This document shows positions 57,477 through 64,000 of a DNA stretch of 64,000 nt, piece after piece. The DNA is from Acinetobacter sp. 10FS3-1 (GTDB taxonomy: Bacteria; Pseudomonadota; Gammaproteobacteria; Pseudomonadales; Moraxellaceae). Below the pieces are notes generated by a model, which was not told the DNA's origin, made no database searches, and worked only from the letters and a program-made list of their open reading frames with translations. The translations under genes and the position numbers were made by a program. The DNA lies in contig NZ_CP039143.1 in NCBI RefSeq assembly GCF_013343215.1, positions 1,984,001 through 2,048,000 on the forward strand, given 5' to 3'. Position 1 is the stretch's first letter; each line of letters opens with the position of its first letter.

Positions 57477-60371
57477 ATGACTGATTCAGCGCAAAATATT
57501 GCTACAACTTACGATCCGACTGAGATCGAGAAAAAATGGTACCAAACGTGGGAAGAGCGTGGCTATTTCAAGCCCTCTGAAAAAGGTGAATCATTCTGTA
57601 TCATGATTCCACCGCCAAACGTCACCGGTAGCTTGCATATGGGTCATGGTTTTAACAATGCCATTATGGATGCCCTGACCCGTTATAACCGCATGTCTGG
57701 CAAAAATACGCTTTGGCAGCCAGGAACTGACCATGCCGGCATTGCCACCCAAATGGTGGTAGAACGTCAGCTCGGTGCAGAAGGTATCAGCCGTCATGAT
57801 CTGGGCCGTGAAAAGTTCATTGAAAAAGTCTGGGAGTGGAAAGAACAATCAGGCGGAAATATTACGCATCAAATCCGTCGTCTGGGCTCTTCTGTGGACT
57901 GGTCACGTGAACGCTTCACCATGGATGATGGTCTATCCAATGCAGTCAAAGAAGTGTTTGTAAAATTGCATGAAGATGGCTTGATCTACCGCGGTAAACG
58001 TCTGGTTAACTGGGATCCAAAACTACAAACTGCGCTTTCTGACCTTGAAGTTGAGTCTGATAAAGAAGAAGCAGGTTCACTGTGGCACTTCAAATACTTC
58101 TTTGAAGATAAGTCACTTCGTACCCACGACGGTAAAGACCACATCGTTGTTGCAACGACTCGTCCTGAAACATTGCTCGGTGATACAGCGGTTGCTGTTG
58201 CGCTTGATGATGAACGCTATGCGCACTTGGTAGGTCAAAACATCATCCTGCCGATTACAGGCCGTGCGGTTCCAATCGTTAAAGATGAATATGTCGACAA
58301 AGAATTCGGTACAGGCTGTGTAAAAATCACCCCTGCACACGACTTCAATGACTATGACGTGGGTAAACGTTGCGAATTGCCAATCATCAACATCTTCAAC
58401 AAAAATGCGGAAGTGTTGAGCGATTTTGAATACATCGCAAAAGCGGGCGAGCAAATTTCTAAAACCATCCCTGCCCCTGCAGACTACATTGGTTTAGAAC
58501 GTTTTGAAGCACGTAAAAAATTGGTCGCTCAAGCAGAAGCGGAAGGCTGGTTAGACCAAATTCAACCGTACACCTTGAAGCCACCTCGCGGTGACCGTTC
58601 AGGTGTCATTGTTGAGCCATTACTGACTGACCAATGGTATGTAAAAATTGCACCACTTGCCAAACCTGCCATTGAAGCGGTTCAAGACGGTCGTATCAAG
58701 TTCGTACCTGAGCAGTACAGCAACATGTACATGGCGTGGATGAACAATATTCAAGACTGGTGTATCTCACGTCAATTGTGGTGGGGTCACCGTATCCCTG
58801 CTTGGTACGATGCTGACGGCAATGTATTTGTTGGTCGTGACGAAGCTGAAGTGCGGGCGAAAAACAACATCCCTGCTGACGTTCAGTTAAGCCAAGATGA
58901 AGACGTACTTGATACCTGGTTCTCATCTGCTCTTTGGACATTCTCGACTTTAGGCTGGACAGGCGATGCGAAAAAAGATGCTGAGAACTACTTCTTAAAT
59001 ACCTTCCACCCGACTGATGTACTTGTCACTGGTTTTGACATCATCTTCTTCTGGGTTGCCCGCATGATCATGATGACCATGCACTTCATGAAAAATGAAG
59101 ATGGCACCCCACAAGTACCGTTTAAAACTGTGTATGTACATGGTCTGGTACGTGATGGCGAAGGTCAGAAGATGTCTAAATCTAAGGGGAACGTACTTGA
59201 CCCACTCGACTTGATTGACGGTGTAGATTTAGAAACACTGGTACAAAAACGTACGACAGGGCTCATGAACCCGAAACAGGCTGCTAAGATTGAAAAATCA
59301 ACCCGAAAAGAATTCCCTGAAGGAATTCAGTCTTACGGGACTGATGCGGTTCGTTTCACCTTCTGTGCGCTTGCCAACACCGGTCGTGACATCAAGTTCG
59401 ACATGAAGCGTGTTGAAGGTTACCGTAACTTTGCCAACAAGATCTGGAACGCAACCCGTTTCGTGATGATGAATGTTGAAGGTCAAACCATTGGTTCAGA
59501 AGCACGTCAAGACCTGTGGGAATTGCCTGAACAATGGATTGTCAGCCGTCTGCAAAAAGCGGAACAGGCAGTACAAACAGCATTTGCAACCTATCGTTTA
59601 GACCTGGCTGCACAAGCAATTTATGAGTTCATCTGGAATGAATACTGTGACTGGTATGTAGAACTGACTAAACCAGTTCTGAATGATGAAACTGTATCTG
59701 AAGAACGTAAAGCTGAAGTGCGTCGTGTTCTTCTTGCAGTAATGGAAGCGTCTTTACGTTTGGCTCATCCGTTGATGCCTTATCTGACAGAAGAAATCTG
59801 GCAAACGCTTGCGCCGAAACTCAACATTTCTGGCGAAACCATTATGCTTGCGCAGTACCCTGTTGCTGACCAAGCGTTAATCAATGACCAAGCTGAAGCG
59901 GACATGCAATGGCTGCAAGGTTTGATTGGTGCGGTACGTAACATCCGTGGTGAGATGGGCTTAGGCAATGCGCGTTTGTTGCCTGTTCTGCTTCAAAACA
60001 CCACTGATGCTGAAAAAGCACAAATTGCACGTATTGAACCATTGTTTAAAGCATTGGCAAAAGTTGAAAGCATTACTTTCCTGGCGGATGCTGAACAACC
60101 GCCATTGTCATCGTCTTCTGTAGTCGGTCATGTGTCTGTATTCGTTCCAATGAAGGGCCTCATTGACCCTAAAGCGGAATTGGGTCGTCTGCAAAAAGAC
60201 TTAGACAAGGTTCAAAAGCAGCATGACCAGATCGCGAATAAACTTTCGAATGAAGGTTTTGTAGCAAAAGCACCTGCGGCTGTGGTTGAAGGTGAGAAAG
60301 TGAAACTTGCTGAGTTTGCGGATCAGTTAGCGAAAATTAAAGCGAATATGGAGCAGATTGCGGCGCTTTAA
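57477..60371 (+). CDS. valS: Valyl-tRNA synthetase
   Basis: This class Ia synthetase of 964 aa charges tRNA-Val. The HIGH-type motif is [15 protein letters not shown] near residue 45 and the KMSKS loop is [10 protein letters not shown] near residue 565. It has the CP1 editing domain between (with [13 protein letters not shown]), an anticodon-binding helix bundle, and a C-terminal coiled coil typical of ValRS ([16 protein letters not shown]). It ends at a palindromic terminator that overlaps the start region of the next gene. Confidence 0.98.
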   Translation: MTDSAQNIATTYDPTEIEKKWYQTWEERGYFKPSEKGESFCIMIPPPNVTGSLHMGHGFNNAIMDALTRYNRMSGKNTLWQPGTDHAGIATQMVVERQLGAEGISRHDLGREKFIEKVWEWKEQSGGNITHQIRRLGSSVDWSRERFTMDDGLSNAVKEVFVKLHEDGLIYRGKRLVNWDPKLQTALSDLEVESDKEEAGSLWHFKYFFEDKSLRTHDGKDHIVVATTRPETLLGDTAVAVALDDERYAHLVGQNIILPITGRAVPIVKDEYVDKEFGTGCVKITPAHDFNDYDVGKRCELPIINIFNKNAEVLSDFEYIAKAGEQISKTIPAPADYIGLERFEARKKLVAQAEAEGWLDQIQPYTLKPPRGDRSGVIVEPLLTDQWYVKIAPLAKPAIEAVQDGRIKFVPEQYSNMYMAWMNNIQDWCISRQLWWGHRIPAWYDADGNVFVGRDEAEVRAKNNIPADVQLSQDEDVLDTWFSSALWTFSTLGWTGDAKKDAENYFLNTFHPTDVLVTGFDIIFFWVARMIMMTMHFMKNEDGTPQVPFKTVYVHGLVRDGEGQKMSKSKGNVLDPLDLIDGVDLETLVQKRTTGLMNPKQAAKIEKSTRKEFPEGIQSYGTDAVRFTFCALANTGRDIKFDMKRVEGYRNFANKIWNATRFVMMNVEGQTIGSEARQDLWELPEQWIVSRLQKAEQAVQTAFATYRLDLAAQAIYEFIWNEYCDWYVELTKPVLNDETVSEERKAEVRRVLLAVMEASLRLAHPLMPYLTEEIWQTLAPKLNISGETIMLAQYPVADQALINDQAEADMQWLQGLIGAVRNIRGEMGLGNARLLPVLLQNTTDAEKAQIARIEPLFKALAKVESITFLADAEQPPLSSSSVVGHVSVFVPMKGLIDPKAELGRLQKDLDKVQKQHDQIANKLSNEGFVAKAPAAVVEGEKVKLAEFADQLAKIKANMEQIAAL

Positions 60372-60375
60372 TTTC

Positions 60376-60405
60376 TTGTTAAATCTCTAAAAAATAAGCT
60401 AAAAT
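60376..60405 (+). promoter_or_regulatory. Predicted promoter of the TIR gene inside the valS terminator gap
   Basis: TTGTTA (60376-60381), an 18-bp spacer and TAAAAT (60400-60405) match sigma-70 elements at 4/6 and 5/6 positions. The predicted start of transcription, about 60412, falls in the middle of the terminator palindrome. Confidence 0.5.
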
Positions 60406-60429
60406 CCCCTCAAATTTGAGGGGATTTTT
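60401..60429 (+). terminator. valS terminator overlapping the TIR-gene ribosome-binding site
   Basis: A perfect 28-bp palindrome (arms AAAATCCCCTCAAA and its complement) followed by T residues ends valS. Its right arm contains GAGGGG, spaced 6 bp from the ATG at 60430, so the ribosome-binding site of the downstream gene is part of the hairpin. Confidence 0.85.
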
Positions 60430-61005
60430 ATGCGTTTTTATACATTTGATGAAATCAATAACTATGCTTTAAAAGCTAGATCAAAATCTCAATATTACAG
60501 CTTTGATAATATTTTAAATGAGACAATTCAAGAACAACAAAACCGCAATAGTTTTGATATTTTTCTTTCACATTCATCAAAAGATAAACAACTAATCTTA
60601 GGAGTAAAACAATTCATCGAAGACAGTGGATATAGCGTATATATCGATTGGGTAGATGATCCTCAGCTTGATCGAGCTAATGTCAATGTTCAAACTGCTG
60701 ATGTACTTCGCACTCGAATGAAGCAATCCAAATTTTTATTATATGTAGATTCAAATAATGCTACTGCTTCAAAATGGATGCCTTGGGAATTAGGCTATTT
60801 TGATGGTTATAAACCAAATAAAATTGGCATTTTGCCGATTAGACAGAATCCAGAGGGATACTACACAGGACAAGAGTATTTAGGACTTTATCCCAAAATT
60901 GAAAAAAACAGCCTAAATGTTTTGAATGAATTTAAATATGCTGAAATAAATGGAAGCTTATTCACAACATATTTTACAAAAACTTCAGGTGTGTCACTTC
61001 GATGA
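60430..61005 (+). CDS. TIR domain protein (single-domain)
   Basis: This 191-aa protein has an N-terminal 40-residue segment followed by a TIR domain: strand beta-A with FDIFLSHSSKD (42-52), YSVYIDWVDDP, the helix with RMKQSKFLLYVDSNNA, and the catalytic-helix motif KWMPWELGYFDG, which contains WxxxE (Trp116, Glu120). This Glu is the NADase residue of bacterial TIR proteins. The last 50 residues are outside the domain. It is convergent with the three-gene TIR-SLOG operon, 17 bp away. AT-rich composition unlike valS suggests horizontal acquisition. Confidence 0.82.
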   Translation: MRFYTFDEINNYALKARSKSQYYSFDNILNETIQEQQNRNSFDIFLSHSSKDKQLILGVKQFIEDSGYSVYIDWVDDPQLDRANVNVQTADVLRTRMKQSKFLLYVDSNNATASKWMPWELGYFDGYKPNKIGILPIRQNPEGYYTGQEYLGLYPKIEKNSLNVLNEFKYAEINGSLFTTYFTKTSGVSLR

Positions 61006-61016
61006 ACACACCTGAA
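60984..61016. terminator. Hairpin between the convergent TIR genes
   Basis: TTCAGGTGTG pairs with CACACCTGAA (10 bp) around an internal loop that can form a small TCA/TGA stem. It overlaps the stop codon of the plus-strand TIR gene and lies before the end of the minus-strand operon. No long T-run follows, so it may act as a roadblock or a weak terminator. Confidence 0.45.
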
Positions 61017-61022
61017 TAATTC

Positions 61023-61637
61023 TTAAATATTAACTCTCAAATTATATTTGTCTACATTGCTTCGGTTTCTAAGTGCTTTCTCAATCCAACTGTCAAATTG
61101 ACTTAGAAACTGACTCCATGTACATGTAACAATATAATTATTATCATATAATCCATATGAATATGCAGGTTTAAGATTATTCTTATTCATTCTTACAATT
61201 TCAAATCCAAAACCATAATTATTAACATAATTATAGTTTCCAAATAAATCAGGTAAAACCACGGCTAATATGGCATTTGGATTACTATAATTGCCTCGTC
61301 TATTTTTAGTTCTAAGTGAATACGAAACTTCCCAAGGAATCCATTGATCTTTCTCAAATGGATATGAAACTTTCATATTCGGAGAAATAAGAACAATCGT
61401 AATAGAACTATCAAAAATCTTATCTGCTAGTTTTGAATATATTGTAGATTCTTTAAAGGTTGCTAGCGATTCACCATCATTTTCACCTTTGTTAAGGTGA
61501 CCATATTTAGGTAAAAGTTTTTGTTGGATAATATCAACATAATGGCGTGGTGTTGTTTGTTCCCAATATGAAGTGGAACTTAGTTTTTGTACGCTTGAAT
61601 CAGCATACTTATATGAAATAAAAATCTTATTCCCCAC
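61023..61637 (-). CDS. TIR-like protein of the ThsB/MTH538 type
   Basis: This 204-aa protein has the TIR-like fold found in Thoeris ThsB. The beginning is KIFISYKYADSS (residues 4-15), a middle loop with a long insertion leads to IVLISPNM (81-88), and the catalytic-helix motif WIPWEVSYSLR carries WxxxE (Trp99, Glu103). The start is a GTG at 61637, with GGGGA about 7 bp upstream, and it overlaps the SLOG gene by 11 bp (GGTGGGGAATAA), so the two are translationally coupled. It is the last gene of the operon. Confidence 0.78.
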   Translation of the reverse strand: MGNKIFISYKYADSSVQKLSSTSYWEQTTPRHYVDIIQQKLLPKYGHLNKGENDGESLATFKESTIYSKLADKIFDSSITIVLISPNMKVSYPFEKDQWIPWEVSYSLRTKNRRGNYSNPNAILAVVLPDLFGNYNYVNNYGFGFEIVRMNKNNLKPAYSYGLYDNNYIVTCTWSQFLSQFDSWIEKALRNRSNVDKYNLRVNI

Positions 61638-62220
61638 CTAAAATCCCCTTAAATAATTCGTCAAATAATGGTAAATAACAAAAATCTGTTAATAATCTTT
61701 CATTTTCAAATTTATTTTGAAAATATAAAATCCGTGAAGCTGCACCTGTTGATGCTATTGGGAATACAGGAACATCAGGATGAGCTTCTTTGAATAGTTT
61801 ATATTCATCTTCTACCCCCTCCATTCCTCCAATAAAAATAGCTGCACAGAAATCATTTTTAACAATCATTTCTTCACGCATGAGCTGCAGACTAGAAGCT
61901 CTATCCTGTAAGGCATCTGTACGAATAATTTTTTCTACGTATTCATTTTCAGGTGGAAAAAATTTAGCAAAAAAATTAGATTGGTAGAGCGTAACGTGGT
62001 CTTCAACTTTCAGCTTTTGCTTTTCTAAAACCAATTTAATCAATGGAGTTATAGAGGGATGACCTCCCCACACCAACTCTGCTTTCGGTAAAACAATTCT
62101 AGCTAGAGCAATCACGGCATCACGTATTGCTGTGTTATCCGCAGTATCAAAATACTTAGGGTCTCTATCAGCTAAGGGAATACTTGCCGATAAAAATATT
62201 TTTTTTAAATTGCTAGCCAT
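61627..62220 (-). CDS. Stand-alone SLOG-superfamily protein
   Basis: This 197-aa Rossmannoid protein begins IFLSASIPLADRDP with DTADNTAIRDAVIALA, the WGGHPSITPLI motif (51-61), a Cys/Ile/Phe-rich strand CAAIFIGGMEGVEDEY (125-140), and PIASTGAASR near 154. These match SLOG (Smf/DprA-LOG) domains, which bind nucleotides such as cyclic ADP-ribose isomers in ThsA. Here the domain stands alone, without a SIR2 or membrane effector. It overlaps the upstream TIR gene by 16 bp (62205-62220) and the ThsB-like gene downstream by 11 bp. An AAGGTG site precedes the ATG. Confidence 0.72.
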   Translation of the reverse strand: MASNLKKIFLSASIPLADRDPKYFDTADNTAIRDAVIALARIVLPKAELVWGGHPSITPLIKLVLEKQKLKVEDHVTLYQSNFFAKFFPPENEYVEKIIRTDALQDRASSLQLMREEMIVKNDFCAAIFIGGMEGVEDEYKLFKEAHPDVPVFPIASTGAASRILYFQNKFENERLLTDFCYLPLFDELFKGILGGE

Positions 62221-63386
62221 TCTGACACCTTACCAATTTCTTTGGTTTTTACTGGCAAATGCTCATTTAACCAACTTAAATGTCGCACCCAAATATCTCG
62301 AATATGAATTTCATCATATAGAATATAAATTTTATCTAAACCTTCTTCATAAATAGACTTAATCAAAGTTTGTGATTGTTCATAATTAAGTGCATTTGGT
62401 ATACCAATAGCAGGAACGACTACCGATTTTTCACCATCTTTTTCAAGCTCAATGAACTTATGGCTTGAAAGCGTTGCTGTTACCTTTGATTTTTCAGCAT
62501 AATGCATGAATGTAGAAATAAGCTTATCTTGACGTGAAGCTAAAGTTCGTGCTCTCAATGCTTCAGTAAAATGGACAATTTTTGAAAGACTATCTTCATT
62601 TAACTTAGCATTAACATTACGAAAATCATTGTTTATGAAGTCTGATGCTTCTAATTTGAATATTTCTGAGAGTTGCGCTCCCTGTATTACAGTATACTCG
62701 GGCCATACAATTTGAACTAAGCCAATAGATGCAAGATTTGCTTCACTTAACTCCTTCTGTGTCCATTCACTTTCCAAATAATTTTCTGTACTTAGTAATA
62801 CAACCACATCGCTATCAATCATTCTCTGCAATAATTCTTCTTGGAATGACTCAGATTTACGAATCGAATGAGTATCTAAGAATACATCGAAGTTATGTTG
62901 TTCAAGATATTCATATAGCTGAATCGCAACGCCTGATGAATCGCTACGCTTATAACTTACAAATGCACGGCGCTTTGCTTTAAGTAGATTAAAAGCCTCT
63001 AAAGCATTATTCACAACTTTTACAATAGCCAAATCCGTTGTCAATCTTAAAATACTCAATCCATTATATTTTTGAATTGATTTAGGTACTAAATTATTAA
63101 ATTCAGATAAATCCTCATCAATCAATGGCAGTAATAAAGTTGCATCCTTTACCAATTTATTAACAATGGCTTCATCTAAAAAGCTGGTGTCAGTTCTTTG
63201 TCCCATATAAATACAAAAAGCGGGATTTGCATCTGTATATTCTTCAAAATTATATCTATCAAGAATTTTAAAGAATGACTTATCAATTCCTAATTCATCA
63301 ATTCTTTCAAAAAAAACATCTTTAACTTTTGGGAATAATTGATGATCAATTGCCCCCATAAATATTAGTTGATAATAGTGCTTCAA
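62205..63386 (-). CDS. TIR protein with uncharacterised N- and C-terminal domains
   Basis: This 393-aa protein starts with TTG at 63386 (AGAGG 5 bp upstream). Residues 1-135 form an alpha/beta segment ending FNNLVPKSIQKYNGL, unknown to me. A TIR domain covers about 138-230: RRAFVSYKRSDSSGVA, DVFLDTHSIRKSESF, then the catalytic helix ESEWTQKELSEA with WxxxE (Trp208, Glu212). Residues 285-393 form another Rossmann-like region (VVVPAIGIPNALNYE, YILYDEIHIRDIWV) of unknown type. It is the first gene of the operon and overlaps the SLOG gene by 16 bp, so it is probably made with it in a fixed ratio. Confidence 0.78.
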   Translation of the reverse strand: MKHYYQLIFMGAIDHQLFPKVKDVFFERIDELGIDKSFFKILDRYNFEEYTDANPAFCIYMGQRTDTSFLDEAIVNKLVKDATLLLPLIDEDLSEFNNLVPKSIQKYNGLSILRLTTDLAIVKVVNNALEAFNLLKAKRRAFVSYKRSDSSGVAIQLYEYLEQHNFDVFLDTHSIRKSESFQEELLQRMIDSDVVVLLSTENYLESEWTQKELSEANLASIGLVQIVWPEYTVIQGAQLSEIFKLEASDFINNDFRNVNAKLNEDSLSKIVHFTEALRARTLASRQDKLISTFMHYAEKSKVTATLSSHKFIELEKDGEKSVVVPAIGIPNALNYEQSQTLIKSIYEEGLDKIYILYDEIHIRDIWVRHLSWLNEHLPVKTKEIGKVSEWLAI

Positions 63387-63405
63387 AGCAGCCTCTTGAT
63401 TTTTA

Positions 63406-63446
63406 ATATTTGATCAAATATATCTGTTCAAAAAGTTATAATTCAA
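63406..63446 (-). promoter_or_regulatory. Promoter and palindromic operator of the TIR-SLOG operon
   Basis: On the minus strand TTGAAT (63441-63446), an 18-bp spacer and TATATT (63417-63422) form a plausible sigma-70 promoter. A perfect 16-bp palindrome ATATTTGATCAAATAT (63406-63421) covers the -10 element and the predicted start of transcription, the position of a repressor operator. No regulator gene is encoded nearby. Confidence 0.5.
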
Positions 63447-63474
63447 GGCTAAATATCTATTATTTTTAATTTTT

Positions 63475-64000
63475 TTATAAAACTCCATGCTCCAACAACA
63501 TCTCCAACCCGCTCTCTTTCTCCATAAAGCTCAGTCTTTGCTTTTCTGCTTTCAGCTGTTGCTTGACCGCAGACACATCCGCATCAATCTGCTTATATAA
63601 GTCCGTAATATTCAATCGCCCTTTCGACTTCTGGACTGCAATTTTGGCTTTATTTGACCACACGAGAAAGTTAATCAACTCCTGAATCTGTATCTTTAAT
63701 GCTTGACTTTGCGCTTCCAACGCCTGTTGGTAAAACTTGACTTGCTCTGCGTTTAAACCCTTATTTGAACCAGTTTTACTTTGTTCCACTTCAAGCTGAA
63801 GTTTCAGTAAAAAGAATAAATCTTCCTGATCATAGGCTTCATTGACACGTTGTAACAGTTCGGTCTTTTCAACTCTTTTAGATTCATCTAGCTCACGGTC
63901 AGGGTGAATAATCGAGGCAATTTTTAAATACACGATTTTAAGTGACTGGTTTACTAACTTTTCCGCTTGCGCTTGTTTAGCTTGCTGACGCTTTAATTTG
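63475..64000 (-). CDS. J-domain protein, C-terminal part (cut by window edge)
   Basis: An open frame runs from the window edge to the stop at 63475; its 5' end lies beyond 64000. The visible part contains an IIHPDRE motif (the HPD of J domains, at about 63920) preceded by a Lys/Gln-rich helix (AKQAQAEKLVNQSLK), then a long coiled-coil-like C-terminal region. It is probably a DnaJ-like co-chaperone of Acinetobacter, in which the J domain is preceded by a basic helical segment. It bounds the TIR-SLOG island on the right. Confidence 0.6.
   Translation of the reverse strand, partial: KLKRQQAKQAQAEKLVNQSLKIVYLKIASIIHPDRELDESKRVEKTELLQRVNEAYDQEDLFFLLKLQLEVEQSKTGSNKGLNAEQVKFYQQALEAQSQALKIQIQELINFLVWSNKAKIAVQKSKGRLNITDLYKQIDADVSAVKQQLKAEKQRLSFMEKESGLEMLLEHGVL

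Noticed and set aside
60430..63386. Canonical Thoeris system (ThsA plus ThsB)
   Set aside because: A ThsB-like TIR protein and a SLOG domain are present, but no ThsA with SIR2-SLOG fusion or Macro/transmembrane fusion is encoded in the window, so the name cannot be applied.

Overview
The window looks like a chromosomal segment of an Acinetobacter species. The DNA is AT-rich. It carries the gene order rubA-rubB-esterase-oxyR-ppk-mtgA, which as I recall is the arrangement of Acinetobacter baylyi ADP1. It also has a GTP-type PEP carboxykinase, a groES-groEL pair and many short orphan lipoproteins typical of the genus. I cannot name the species from sequence alone.

Layout. 0.1-3 kb: mrdA (PBP2) and rsmD, then a charged mini-lipoprotein. 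3-7 kb: a decayed TauE/SafE transporter, an SDR enzyme, lipoproteins and an acyltransferase. 7-11 kb: groEL/groES (sigma-32-like promoter), a metallophosphoesterase and a lipid kinase. 11-15 kb: pckG and glpD. 15.2-18.1 kb: a degenerate accessory strip with a tautomerase-like protein lacking Pro-1, an IS5-family transposase remnant, a vgr/Rhs-associated zincin and unreadable debris. 18-26 kb: nadE, a 7-bp tandem repeat, tRNA-Met, a universal stress protein under a perfect FNR/ANR box, an alkyltransferase-like protein, a cation/proton antiporter, ypfJ and a DUF808 protein. 26-31 kb: trpS, lysS and apt, with two decayed loci and an orphan terminator. 31-43 kb: rubredoxin/rubredoxin reductase, oxyR, ppk, mtgA, a rhomboid protease, ybbP-ybbA divergent from tesA, and carbonic anhydrase. 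43-60 kb: a secreted lipase-like hydrolase, nfuA, a second rhomboid, pit with a Pho box, metH, an SDR and valS with a possible attenuator.

The most unusual part is 60.4-63.5 kb, inserted between valS and a J-domain gene. Three minus-strand genes overlap head to tail: a 393-aa TIR protein with flanking domains of unknown type, a stand-alone SLOG-type Rossmannoid protein, and a ThsB/MTH538-type TIR protein. They face a fourth gene, a single-domain TIR protein. All three TIR domains keep a WxxxE catalytic motif, so NAD+-consuming or cyclic-ADP-ribose signalling chemistry is plausible, but there is no ThsA-type SIR2-SLOG or Macro-TM effector. This is a candidate anti-phage or nucleotide-signalling system distinct from canonical Thoeris. 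Its promoter regions also show interesting architecture: a 16-bp palindrome over the operon's -10 element, and a ribosome-binding site buried in the valS terminator.

All assignments come from reading motifs by eye. No database search, structure prediction or expression data was available.
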